Shown here piece by piece: positions 11,080 through 21,785 of a stretch of DNA of 64,000 nucleotides. Location: positions 74,726,501 through 74,790,500 of the forward strand of contig CM044316.1 in NCBI GenBank assembly GCA_024291935.2. Reading direction: 5' to 3'. A program made the translations under genes and the position numbers. The first letter of the stretch is position 1, and each line of letters starts with the position of its first letter. The stretch is from Okapia johnstoni. Lineage: Eukaryota; Chordata; Mammalia; Artiodactyla; Giraffidae. Under the pieces are notes generated by a model. That model was not told the origin of the DNA. It searched no databases and saw only the letters and a list, made by a program, of their open reading frames with translations.

Positions 11080-11225
11080 ATAACTTTACATGTATTTTCT
11101 GGTTCAATACTTAAAATATTATATTATTTTGCCCATTTGGGGGAGGTGAGGAGACTGAAATACAAAGGATGTTTAATACCTTGCCAAAGATCTTATTAGC
11201 AGGAACAAAACAATCTGTCTAGAGC
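11080..11225 (-). repeat. Possible MIR SINE (decayed)
   Basis: The plus strand reads like an inverted MIR: acatgtattttctggttcaatactt, then a tgcccattt..ggaggtgaggagactgaaat block and ttgccaaagatcttattagc, matching the ATCCCCATTTTACAGATGAGGAAACTGAGG and TTGCCCAAGGTCA segments. Confidence 0.55.
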
Positions 11226-11479
11226 TTGTATGTTTGAATACTTATTTTATGTCTCATTTGTTCCCCTACAGAGCAGATGTCTCAAATGAAATTATGCAAT
11301 CAGTATCTGTGCCGTTGATTTTAAAGAAGTTGTGTGTCTGACTTTAAATAATTTGTGTGTGTATGTGGCACGGGGGTGGTATTCCTGAATTTGGTAAGAG
11401 AACATACAAAATGGACTTACAGCTTTTAAGGTTCTAAATGCTATAAGTTTACTTCATTCAGTAGCATGCTGCTATTGAA

Positions 11480-11952
11480 TTTTTGCTCAGTTGTTAAGTC
11501 ATGTCCAGCTCATTGAGACCCCATGAACTACAGCATGCCAGACCCTTTCCATCACTATATCCCTGAGTTTGCTCAAACTAATGTCCATTGAGTCAGTGAT
11601 GCCATCTAACCATCTCATCCTCTGTTGCCCCCTTCTCCTCTTGCCCTCCATTTTTCCTAGCAGCAGGGCCCAGTTTATCATCTGGAATAATGACTGTGTA
11701 GTAAAACAGAGTGTATTAGAGCCCACTCAGCAAGTTAGTTCCTTATGTCTCTCTGGCCTCTGACTTACTTGGAAAAATGGTAAAAAAAAAAAAAAATGCT
11801 GCCGAAGGATTTCAGGGTGAGGTAATGAGTCATCACAGAACAGAAAAATAGACCTTGAAAAGCAATGTCTTTTCTAGTGACTCAGTTCTTTGTATCAGGT
11901 GGCCAAAGTATTGGAGTTTCAGCTTCAGCATCAGTCCTTCCAATGAATATGA
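11480..11952 (-). mobile_element. BovB 3' end, interrupted by foreign segment
   Basis: Reverse-complement BovB 3' sequence: the catgtccattgagtcagtg and atctaaccatctcatcctctg blocks at 11580-11625 and the caggtggccaaagtattgg block at 11897-11915. Between 11670 and 11868 it is interrupted by 199 bp that are not BovB, and BovB resumes at the next expected base (cttttc.agtga.tcag). Confidence 0.9.
11670..11868. other. Unidentified insert inside BovB with internal poly-A
   Basis: 199 bp with no similarity I recognise, containing A14 at 11782-11795 followed by about 73 further bases. Flanking BovB is colinear across it, so it is an insertion. A processed transcript copy plus additional sequence is one possibility. 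Confidence 0.55.
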
Positions 11953-12084
11953 ATACAAAAATACAAATAGAAAACATGTTGAAGTAAAATTAAAACTTGT
12001 TTAATCAATGCTATTATTGTTGAAGCAATGCTATTGAGCTTCATTAGTCATATTTTATAAATTTTAAAAGCCTTTGGCACACAT

Positions 12085-12905
12085 TTATTAGAATGGCCAA
12101 AATTGGAACACTGACAAAACCAAATGCTGGCAAGGATGCAGAGCTATAGTAACTCTCACTCATGGCTGGTAGGAATGCAAATTGATACGTACAGTCACTT
12201 TGGAAAACAGTTTGGTTGTTTCTTTAAAAAACTAAATATACTCTTATCCAAAGTAATTGGAAACTGAGGCTCACACAAAAATCTTCACATGGTTGTGTAT
12301 AGCATCTTTATTCACAATTGCCAACATTTGGAAATAACTGAGATGTCCTTGGGTAGGTGAATGGATAAACTACATTTTATATTTCAAAATGGAATATTTC
12401 TCAGCAATAAAAAGAAATGAGTTATTAAGCCACGCAAAGAAACAGAGGAGCCTTAAACTGATATTACTGAGTGGAAGAAGCCAATCTGGAAAGGCTAATA
12501 CTGTATGATTTCAATTATATGACATCTGGAAAAGGCAAAACTATACAGAAAGTAAGATCAAAGTTTGCCAGGAGTTAAGGGGAAAAAAGGGATAAAGAGC
12601 AGAGCACAGAGGATTTTTAGGGCAGTGAAACTACTCTTTACGATACCATATATTGGATATATTTCATTATATGTTAGTTCAAACCTATAGAATGTATTAC
12701 ACCAAGAGTGAATCATATTGTAAATTTTGGAATTTGGATGATTATCATGTGTCAATGTAGGTTATATCAATCATAACAACTGTACCATTTCTGGTGGGGA
12801 TGTTGATAATGGGAGAGATGCATATGTATTGGGACAGGAGGTATACAGGAAATCTCTAAACACCCTCCTATCAATTTTATTGAGAACTTGCTTTAAAAAA
12901 AAATA
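12085..12905 (+). mobile_element. Old L1 3' end (L1M type)
   Basis: Starts in the ORF2 C-terminus (aatgctggcaaggatgcag, then ctcactcatggctgg.aggaatgcaaa), passes tggataaactacattttatat and aatggaatatttctcagcaataaaa, and ends in 3' UTR with an A-rich tail at 12894-12905. It is heavily diverged and has no target duplication I could find. Confidence 0.85.
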
Positions 12906-13879
12906 AAGCTTTTTTTTCTTAAAAGAAAAGCTTTTGGAAACAAGTGCATTCATGTACTTCAAAGGAACAGCTACTGATCTTGCCTTTTCTCTGTTTGGCA
13001 GAATCTCTTCTTATCCCTCAGCATTTTCATAATTCCTACAGTTCTCTCTCTGTCAGATACAGTTTCTTACCATTAACAAGTTTCAACCTGGTTCTTTCTT
13101 CCTACCTTGCTATAATGCCAGTTAATTAGAATTTGGATTTGATGAGCTAAGACAGGAGCACAAGAATAAAAGAAAGAGATATGAGAAAGGGAGAAGAAGG
13201 AAAAGAAATGCATCACTGTTGGAGGATGCTAAACTTGTCTGTTGCTGACTCAGATCTCTGGGGCAGAATAAATATGAAAAGATCTTGACTTATATTTCTC
13301 TTGTTCTTCCTGCTGTTGATAAACCTCTTCATTCATTTTCTTTAATTGAGGCTCTCAATAACCTTGAACAGCAACAAAGAGAATAGCAAAAGAAGAGATA
13401 AGAGGAACAACCTCTTCTAACTACTGCAGCTTAAGTCCCAAGATCCACATTCTGTTAGAATTCCTCTTACTATTTTTTTTATGTACTTAATTTCTTAAAT
13501 AGAAACTTAAGAACACTCACCTGGGATCCTAAGGACCATATTTTAAAATACTAAATACATTTTATAGATTTTAAATTCAAAAACCGTGAGCAGCATTTTC
13601 AAACATGATCAATTTCCAGGTTGAGAAAGATTGCAGCTATATTACACAAACACACACATAACACTTTCTGATTGGGCTGTGTCTTACATATGTGATGTAA
13701 TCTTGCCCATTATCTTGCATCTAAGGTTCTCTGATCCTAATATCCTGGAAGAAAAATGAAGTATGAACTTGAAGGTAAAAAAAAAAAAAGATTACTGGTC
13801 TTATAACTTTTTTACTTAAAATAGCTGATAAGTAATCATGATTTGAAAGTTGCTTCTCTTCACATCTGTCTTATCTTTT
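12906..13879. other. Unrecognised AT-rich stretch
   Basis: No supported gene or repeat. It includes an (A)12 run near 13778 and short purine-rich pieces near 13150-13205. Confidence 0.5.
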
Positions 13880-14144
13880 AAGAAAAAATATACGAAAAAA
13901 TTTACAGAATACATAATCTTGGTGAGATTTCATGAACAGAAGCTCTTGTTGGATATGAGGAAACATGTGTTTCTGCATGTGTCTGTGTGTGTGTGTTGTA
14001 GAGGGCGTCTTCTAGCGGGGAATGGGTTCTTCCTCTTGGATATGTTTCCTCATATCCAACAAGAGCTTCTGTTCATGAAATCTCACCAAAATTGTGTATT
14101 CTGTAAATTTTTTCCCTGTAATCTTTCCTATATTTTTTTCTTAA
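13880..14144. repeat. Large inverted repeat (arms ~87 and ~103 bp)
   Basis: The left arm at 13880-13966 is the reverse complement of 14042-14144. The inner ~66 bp (from aaacat / atgtttcc outward) differ at only two positions; the outer part holds an extra ~16 bp in the right arm (ccctgtaatctttcc). The ~75-bp spacer carries a GT run and a short GC-rich piece. A 143-codon frame (13850-14281) crosses the whole structure but has no recognisable protein features. Confidence 0.92.
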
Positions 14145-14176
14145 AACACAAACACACACACACATACACACACACA
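14145..14176. repeat. (AC)n microsatellite, imperfect
   Basis: Alternating acacac interrupted by single t and a bases, immediately after the right arm of the inverted repeat. The spacer of the repeat holds the complementary GT run (13985-13998). Confidence 0.85.
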
Positions 14177-15130
14177 TCCTCCCCAGTAGAACCACAACCT
14201 GGACACTGCTCCCAGTTAAAGAAAGAAGCTAGTCATTTGGTGGGGAAATTTTCACATACTAATACACTTGGCAAGAAATAGGAAGGGGATACAACTGAAG
14301 GTTTGTTCTCTAGTATATTGCCAGTGAATGGTGGTATTATTTCACTAAGTGGAATTTTTCTAGGACTTGATTCTCAGAGAAATAACCCAGCTTAAAGGAA
14401 CCAAAGGAAAAATGTATTACAGGATTATATACTATTTGAGCTGGGAAGAAACATTTTATAGTCATCAGCTTCTATTTAACAGGTAAGAAAACTGACATGC
14501 AAAGATATCAATTAATCCATGTATTCATTTTTAATTATTAAAAATATGAATGCCTAAAAGATAAATACATTTGATTTAGTAAAAATTAAAAACTATGCTA
14601 TATACAAATGCACAATCAAAATAAAAGTTGAAAGATACATAACAAGTGATTCAAATATTGACAACGTATAAGAAAATAAATGCTTTCCTTATTACACAAA
14701 GAAGGGCTTCAAATCATAATAGAGAGATGAAGAGTTCTGTTGGAAATGAAGCATAGGATGAGAGCACACAGCTAAAACAAATAATCAATTAACTTATGAA
14801 AAACTATCTACTTATTATTAAATAAATGAAAATTAAATACTAAGAAATACCTTTGTAATCTATCAAATGCAAGCTGTTTATCATTACTTGCCTTTAGAAA
14901 GTAGGACTAAATGTCAGGAGAAAAAATATATATACATTCATGTATCTTTTATTTTTCTAATACATAGAACTTTATACACACATATATATCTGTTTATATA
15001 TATCTAATACCATATCATCTTAATCTGCAGACTATATATATGTATGTTTGTATACACAATATATATGAAATATTCCTCACATACTGATTTAAATTTTTAA
15101 TTTTATCAACCATCATTTTTTATTAATAAC
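14177..15130. other. Unrecognised AT-rich stretch
   Basis: No gene or repeat family supported. Many short AT and TATA alternations lie at 14925-15065. A weak MIR-like block (ggtaagaaaactgacatgc) near 14480 is too short to call. Confidence 0.5.
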
Positions 15131-15243
15131 TTTTTCCTTTTTTAATTGGAATATAACTGCTTTACAATGTTGTATTAGTTTCTGCTATACAACAGCATAA
15201 ATTAGCTGCATGTTTGTATGTGTGTGTACATATATATACATAT
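15131..15243 (-). mobile_element. L1 3' UTR fragment split by SINEs (left part)
   Basis: Reverse-oriented ruminant L1 3' UTR (aattggaatataactgctttac, tagtttctgctatacaac). The expected continuation (acccctcccttttgagcctcc) is at 15580-15620 beyond the Bov-tA pair. Confidence 0.8.
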
Positions 15244-15566
15244 GGGCTTCCTAGGGTAGCTCAGCTGTTAAAGAATCTGCCTGCAATACAGGCAATACCC
15301 TGGTTCAATTCCTGGGTTGGGAAGTTAATCCAGGAGAAGGGATAGGCTACCTACTCCAATATTCTTGGGCTTCCCTGGTGGCTCAGTTGCAAGGAATCTG
15401 CTTGCCAATGCAGCAGACATGGGTTTGATCCCTGATCCAGGAAGATTTCCATGGAGAAGAAAATGGAAATCCACTCCAGTACTTTTGCCTGGGAATTGCC
15501 ATGGACAGAGGAGCCTTGAAGGCTACAGTCCGTAGGGCAGCAAAAAAGTGAGACACAACTGCACAA
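15244..15566 (+). mobile_element. Tandem Bov-tA pair
   Basis: Two consecutive Bov-tA units in the same orientation. The first (from 15244) is cut after the attcttg block at about 15365 and joined directly to the gggcttccctggtggctcag start of the second, which runs to the gagacacaactgcacaac end. Dimeric arrangements of this kind are known as ART2-type elements. It is inserted in an L1 3' UTR. Confidence 0.92.
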
Positions 15567-15620
15567 CAACAATACACGTAACCCCTCCCTTTTGAGCCTC
15601 CATCTCAACCTCCTACCAAG
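15567..15620 (-). mobile_element. L1 3' UTR fragment split by SINEs (right part)
   Basis: The cctcccttttgagcctcc segment follows on from 15131-15243 in the L1 3' UTR order. Confidence 0.7.
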
Positions 15621-16392
15621 CATCATTTTTAAAAGGAAAATACTGTTTTAAATAAAATTAATAATTAAATCAGATGAGAGTCTAGACTTTGAGTGAAGTA
15701 TTATTTCCATGCCTATTTGCTTTAGTGTGATTGTTCAGCAGGGACTGGAGGTGAGGTCACCCTGCCAACAGAGTTTACTCTAAAAGTAGAGCCACTTTTA
15801 CTCTCAATCAATCCAGGTAAATAAATATAAAGCACTTAGAAATCTCAGAAGGCTGGCCTCAGATGGAATATAGAGAAGTTTATCTTCTCTTTTAATAGAG
15901 ACTTTGCAATGGGGTGGAAGGGGTGGTTTATTGAACTTGTCCTGAGCAGAAGGGTGTAATTAAATTGGTACATTTATGTTTTGCTAGTGACAGTATAAAT
16001 AATTACAACACTTTGGCAAACTAGTTGGCAATAGTCATTAGAAAAAAGAAGTTTTATTGCTAGTTGATTCAAACTTTTATTTCTAGTATATCCCCTCTAA
16101 GAAATAATCTGAAACAAGGAATAAGCTAAGGTACAAATAATTCAATTATAGCATTATTACCTACTTTAATGAAAAAAAGAAGCAGAATTTAACTGTTTAG
16201 CAATGAGGAATTCTAAACAAAATGAAGCACATACAATCATGGAATAAAATTTGGTAAATAAAAATATCAGTATAAAGAAATTAATAACATGGTACTTGAT
16301 AGTTCTTGTATGTCTTGATGGATCTTCTAACTCCACTTGAGGAAGGTGAACAAATCTAACCCTTATCTAGTGTTGCCTAGCTCATAAAATGG
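15621..16392. other. Unrecognised stretch
   Basis: No gene or repeat supported, only scattered short frames. Confidence 0.5.
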
Positions 16393-16404
16393 TACCATCA
16401 TATG

Positions 16405-16624
16405 TTGTGCTAAGTCACTTCAGTCATGTCTGACTCTTTGTGACCCCATGGACTGTAGTCTGCCAGGCCCCTCTGTCCACGGGCTTCTCCAGGCAAGAAT
16501 ACTGGAATGTGTTGCCATGCCCTCCTCCAGGAAATCATCCTGACCCAGGGATTGAACCCATGTCTCTTGTGTCTCCTGCACTGGTAGGCAGGTTCTTTAC
16601 CATTAGCACCATCTGGAAAGCCCA
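16405..16624 (-). mobile_element. Bov-tA SINE
   Basis: Reverse Bov-tA with the full set of blocks: gctaagtcacttcag start, ctctttgtgaccccatgg, aagaatactggaatg, gggattgaaccc (box B inverse) and the tggaaagccc end. An imperfect duplication taccatcatatg / taccatgtgatg (16393-16404, 16625-16636) flanks it. Confidence 0.95.
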
Positions 16625-16667
16625 TACCATGTGATGAACAGATTTGTAGGAGCTAAAATGTTAAAAG

Positions 16668-16788
16668 GAGCTCCCTGAAGCTCATATGGTAAAGAATCTG
16701 CCTGCAATGCAGGAGACCTGGGTTCAGTCTCTGGGTTGGTAAGATCCTCTGGAGAAGGGAATGGCAACTGAGCGACAAAGCACACAAG
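16668..16788 (+). mobile_element. Bov-tA SINE with internal deletion
   Basis: The tRNA-like 5' half is normal up to ggagaagggaatggcaac, then jumps directly to the terminal gagcgac, losing about 85 bp of the BovB-derived part. The 10-bp atgttaaaag flanks it at 16658-16667 and 16789-16798 as target duplication, showing a genuine insertion into the left arm of the inverted repeat. Confidence 0.92.
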
Positions 16789-16848
16789 ATGTTAAAAGAC
16801 AAGTTGAGAAACTTAAAATAGTTTAAGTGAGAAATGGTGATAGTATGG

Positions 16849-16849
16849 G

Positions 16850-16905
<56 letters not shown>
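16849..16905. repeat. (ATCT)n microsatellite, about 14 units
   Basis: Uninterrupted tetranucleotide run between the left inverted-repeat arm and the tail of the following antisense Bov-tA. It probably grew from the SINE tail. Long pure runs of this kind are usually length-polymorphic. Confidence 0.97.
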
Positions 16906-16910
16906 ATGCA

Positions 16911-17115
16911 TGTGTGCTAAGTCACTTCAGTCATGTCTGACTCTTTGTGATCTCATGGGCCAGGCTCTTCTGTCCACAGGATTCTCCAGTTAAGAATAAT
17001 GGAGTGGGTGCCATGCCTTACTCCACGGGATCTTCCCAACCCGGGATCAAGCTCACCTTTCTATGTCTCCTGCATTGTCAGGCAGGTTCTTTGCCACTAG
17101 CGCACCAGGGAAGCA
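16911..17115 (-). mobile_element. Bov-tA SINE
   Basis: Reverse Bov-tA (gctaagtcacttcagtcatg to gcaccagggaagc) in the spacer of the inverted repeat, with a few small internal deletions such as loss of the tggactgtag block. Confidence 0.94.
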
Positions 17116-17210
17116 ACTATATACATTGCCATACTATTGCCATTTCTCACTTGAAATATTTTAAGTTTCTCAACTGTTCTTTTAACACCTTAGCTCCTAC
17201 AAATCTGTTC

Positions 17211-17885
17211 ATAATATGTAGTCAAAATAGCTTTTCAAAACAAAAATTTGATAATATTTCATCACATTTTCTTTATTTTTTGAATTAAAACAAATACATA
17301 AATAACAATATATAATCACCATATTTCCTGCTACCAGGGATTCAATTGAGGTTGTTTTGTCAATTTAATCTACATAATTTTAACCGAATTATCATTCAGT
17401 TTGCTCTTCAGCAAGAGTTTACAGGGGAAAAACCACATTTTGGCTAGGACATATCACACCACCTTGTGACTTTCCTTGGGCACCGGGCACAACTACAATA
17501 TTACAATTGTTTGTAGGAATTTCGTATCAATGCTTGACTTCCATACTAGTTTGTCTGTCTCATGAGAGCAGGGACAATATTTGTTTTGCTCATTATTTTA
17601 GCCTCAACTCCTAGCAGTATATCACAATATAGAAGGTACTTAAGAATCATTTTTCAATACAGAATAAAAAAAAAAAGTAAAAGTAAATAACTTAAGAATA
17701 ATGTGTGATTTATATGTAAAATTAAAAACTGAGTAAGGAAAAAATCAGGATACAAATAAATTACTAGTAGATTTATGTTTTTAAAATAAAGGATTAGATA
17801 ACGATTTTATATACATTGCTAGGAAGGGTAACACTAATAGTGTTGCTCATATTTATTGTTTTAGTATATGCCTGGTGGTACACAA
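17211..17885. other. Unrecognised stretch
   Basis: No gene or repeat supported. Confidence 0.5.
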
Positions 17886-18105
17886 TTATATATAATATAC
17901 ATTTATTTATTCTTCATAGCAAAGCTATATATTAAATAACCAAATATTGAAAGATATATTATTATATTATTGAAGACACTGAGATATAAATTTGTCAAAT
18001 GACTGAACTTAAATCACAAAGCTCATAGCGGACCTGGAATCAAACTCATATTGTTCTGATTTCAAGGATCACATTTTTAATTAGTTTGCTACACTGACTT
18101 TCATA
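17886..18105 (-). repeat. MIR SINE (decayed)
   Basis: Inverted MIR features in order: a gaagacactgagatataaat block (for GAGGAAACTGAGGC), tgactgaacttaaatcacaaagctcatag (for the TTGCCCAAGGTCACACAGCT core) and acctggaatcaaactcat (the inverted tRNA box B). Confidence 0.65.
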
Positions 18106-18279
18106 ATTAAAGTTTTGATATTATAGGTGATTTTGATGCCCATTGTTTCTCTGATTTTCCATAATGTAGTTATAATAACAATAATAATGAATTAATAATT
18201 GCCTTTTCCACCCTTAAGTCAATATTTATTTTTACTTTATCTCTTCAAATAAAGTTTCATTATTAAATAAATATTTGAC

Positions 18280-18727
18280 ATATATACACTATTAATGGGG
18301 CTTCCCAGGTAGAGCTAGTGGTAAAGAACTCAGCTGCCAAAGCAAGAAATATAAGAGATGCAGGTTTGATTTCTGGGTTGAACCTAGAGGAGGGCATGGC
18401 AGCCCACTCCAGTATTCTTACCTTGGGAATCCCATGGACAGAGGAGCCTGCTTACAGTCTATAGGATGGCAAAGAGTCAGATACGACTGAAGTGACTTAG
18501 CACTACACACACTATTGATACTATGTATAAAACAGATAACTAATGAAAACCTACTGTATAGCTCAGTGCTCTGTGCTTACCTAAATGTGAAGGAAATCCA
18601 AAAAAGAGGGGATATATGTATATGTTAATATATTTTCACTTTGATCCACTGATTCACTTTGCTGTACAGTAAAAATTACTACAAGATTGTAAGGCAACTA
18701 TATTTCAATAAAAATTAATTTAAAAAA
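18280..18727 (+). mobile_element. Ruminant L1 3' UTR end, contains a SINE
   Basis: The sequence tacactattaat, a Bov-tA, then actatgtataaaacagataactaatg, ctactgtatagctcag, gattcactttgctgtac and an aactatatttcaataaaaatt end follow the ruminant L1 3' UTR order. The end is A-rich. Confidence 0.85.
18297..18506 (+). mobile_element. Bov-tA SINE within L1 tail
   Basis: Runs from ggggcttcccaggtag to gactgaagtgacttagcac. The target cactattaat before it is repeated as cactattgat after it (one mismatch). Confidence 0.93.
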
Positions 18728-19575
18728 TTGAATTAAGTATTTTAAGCACACACAAAAAAGATATACAGTCCTAGGGCTTTTGTAATCATAATTATGTCAC
18801 AAAATAAAATTATATATGAACCAATTTTAATTCAATATGCAACCAATTTGTATGAAAATATATAGTGGAGACATTATATTCAATTTTGGAAAATTTAGAA
18901 GTTAAAGTATTAATGCATAGTTCATAGTTCATAAGTTTTGAACTTCTTGGCTGTAGCATGGTTAATGAATCCTGTAACTATGTGTGTGTTTGCATGTGTG
19001 TGTGTTTTGGGGGATAGATGGAAATATAAGTGTGGGAATATATACATCACTGTTGTAAAATTGTTGATTGAGGTTCATTTCAATAGCTATATCAAATTTG
19101 TAATACACTAGAAAATTATGTTCACATTCTTATTGCACACAGTGTAAAACTACACAAAAGTATATAAGGAATGCACTGCTGATGTTACCAAGCTTGAATT
19201 AATGAAGCCAACAGCTCCTTAGGAGCACTACATCCAGCACACCCAATAAGCGAAACTGTAGCTGTCAAGTCTGTGTTGAAAATAAGTGGGCATGGTTACT
19301 GACTTTATTCAGGTATGGACACTTCTTTACATTTCTCTGGGTACTACTTAACTGTACACACTTTGACAAGGCAAAGTAAGTCCCTCTCCTGGACAAGTAT
19401 TTAATATTAATAGTTTACTAGCCCTACTGTGAGTACCACACATTTTAGAAAGCCAAGGAAATTAATGTTCCCTACTATAAATAAGGGAAATACTTTATAA
19501 TTGAGAAAAATTTTCTTTTCATAATCCTAGTCTAACATGATATTGAAATATTCCAATCTGTTATTAAGGAGCTGT
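18728..19575. other. Unrecognised AT-rich stretch
   Basis: No gene or repeat supported. A short TG-rich run lies near 18978-19005. Confidence 0.5.
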
Positions 19576-19777
19576 AAATTTTGGAAAGATTGAAGGCAAA
19601 AGGAAAAGAGGGTGGCAGAGGATGAGATGGTTAGATAGCATCACTGACTCAAAGGACATGAATTTAAGCAAACTGCAGACGATAGTAGAGGACAAAGGAG
19701 CCTGGCATGCAGCAGTCCATGGGGTTGCTAAAAGTCAGACACGACTTAGCAACTAAACAACAACAAAATTTTGGAAA
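19576..19777 (+). mobile_element. Short BovB 3' end with 12-bp target duplication
   Basis: A BovB tail (aagattgaaggcaaaagg, gaggatgagatggtt, aagtcagacacgacttag) ending in an aacaacaaca tail. The 12-bp aaattttggaaa is present at 19576-19587 and 19766-19777. Confidence 0.93.
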
Positions 19778-21785
19778 CCTGCTTTCACTACCATATGCAA
19801 ATACTTATCTACTATGCATTTCCCCAAAGATTCCATTTAGATATACAAAAAGGAAAAGTAAAATCAAGTGATCTGTGTTCATTTAAGATACAGACATATG
19901 CTCCTATTTGGAATTTTCACTGTGTTCATTATATGAACATAACCTTAAGTTGTTCTAAAAATTACAAATAATTTACAAATATTCCAAAATTTCTAATTTA
20001 TTTTTAAGAAATTTACATGGTTACATATTAAAATATCTTTATTTAAAAAGTCACTGTATTTGAGATAGCTTCCTTGGTCTAGTCCTTAAGGTCTTATTCC
20101 ACTTTTAATGCTTATTTCTTGTTACTGTTGGGTTTTATTTTGCAAATTTATAACTTTTTTCACTTTTAACTAATGATATTTTTATTGTTTTCTGGAGGCT
20201 TTTTAGGCAAGGAGAGGATTTAATAATAAAAACTGAGTAAATATCTCTAGGATGAAATGTGCCAATAAAAAAAGCCATTTTTTTTTGTTTTCAGCTTCAG
20301 TGTGCAGAGAGAGCTGTCTGAGTCATACTGTGTTCAGTGAAATCTGCTGAGAAAGGACTTACCAAGCAATATTAATGTTTTACTCAGCCTTTGGGGCATT
20401 TTTAACAAATAAAGATGAACACCAAAGGTGAATGCTGTGGTGTGTATAATAAGTAAGCACAAGGAGAGTGTGCTAGCATGTGTCAAAGCAAAAATTGCAC
20501 AGGATGAAATTAAAGAGATGGAAGCTACTGCTCATAGGGGAGAGAAACCAGTACAATCTGATTTCAACTGTGCTGAAAAAAGTGTCAGAGTTTTTAATAG
20601 CTGGGATGAGGTGGATAGAGGAGAAACAGTAGGCCATTTGTGTTTACTAATCTATCCACCTACCCAAAGGAAAAGTAAACTTTCTCATGTGTTCATGAAA
20701 GGAGATCATTTTATAACTTGGAGCTAGGCAGCCACTGATTTTCAGCTCTTACTCTCCTTGAGAGACAGAGATAAAGTTGGCTGAGGTTCCTTGATGAATA
20801 CATTTCAAGGGGATGGCTCCCCAGTCCTTGAGGCAATCCTAGGTTGTAAAACTGGCAAAAGGTTTTTGAAGTTTTTACGTCTCAATCGGGGCAAAGGGAC
20901 ACTTCACAATTATACATTTTCTTAAGTAAATCCTCTACAGAAAAAGTCAGGGCTTAGAGTCTGGAAGAAGCCTGTCTACAGTTTAGTCAATCTGAGGGAA
21001 ATACTGCCACTGTCTTAGTTATATGTCATTTTCCCCTGCCCCTGCCTTATGAAGTTCATATATCTCATTTTTTTCAGACCTATGGTGACGAATGAAGCAA
21101 AGACTCAGAAAGTTTGGCATTAGTCCACAGTCATATATAGCTAGTCCAACTGCACATTCACAATGCTCATCCCTTACATGTCTGTGTCTTCCTCTACTTA
21201 GCAGCAAGTTCCTAGGTGAGATGTAACTGTCTCCTTTTGGAAAAATATACTGTATTCTTAATTTTATCTGTTTCCAGATTGTGTTCACTCTCCTAGTGAA
21301 AAGAGGAATAGAACTCACTGGTTTATTTATTTTTATCTCTATTAAACATAGCTTTCTGGAGCCAGCATAGAACAATGGGAAGTGTTCCCATCCACAGGAC
21401 ACACTATTTACACTTAAGCATTTTAAGACAGAAGGGAATCAAGAATGGTCTAGTTACTCTTGAGAAGTTCTTCCATTAAAGCCTGAGTCAGAAGAAAACT
21501 TGCCACCCACTTAAATAGCACAAGGGTCTCAAAATTTTTTGAAGGCTCTTTGCCAAGTACTCACTCAGTCCAACAGTGCATAGCTTGGTGGATCTGACAG
21601 GATAAAGAGGATAAACTGCTTGCTATGTTAAAGCAAGCATAAAAATAATGAGCAAAGAAAGTTCATGGATACCATTATGATAGTTGGAGTTAAATAATGT
21701 ATGACATTAATGGATTGAATTTAACATACCTTCCTATTAAAACTTCATTCCTGGAGGGATCAGAAAGCATAATAAATTACGAGGC
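19778..21785. other. Mostly unrecognised stretch
   Basis: No gene supported. A 99-codon frame (20428-20727) and a 127-codon antisense frame (21019-21402) have no recognisable domain or codon pattern. A weak inverted MIR-like core lies at about 21085-21170 (aaagactcagaaagtttgg, ccacagtcatatatagctagt). Confidence 0.45.

Larger units (their letters stand above)
16636..17210. repeat. Second large inverted repeat, arms split by SINE insertions
   Basis: The left arm (16636-16667 plus 16799-16848, once the SINE at 16668-16788 and its repeated target are removed) is the reverse complement of 17129-17210 over about 82 bp with roughly 90% identity, for example gaacagatttgtaggagcta against tagctcctacaaatctgttc. 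The spacer holds an ATCT microsatellite and another Bov-tA. Confidence 0.92.

Noticed and set aside
13850..14281. 143-codon frame as a possible gene
   Set aside because: It runs through both arms of an inverted repeat and an AC run; no recognisable protein features.
16849..16905. ATCT run as a regulatory element
   Set aside because: A pure tetranucleotide microsatellite next to a SINE tail; no evidence of function.
20428..20727. 99-codon frame beginning in a possible exon-like region after a pyrimidine-rich ttttcag
   Set aside because: No recognisable protein and no matching donor or neighbouring exon.
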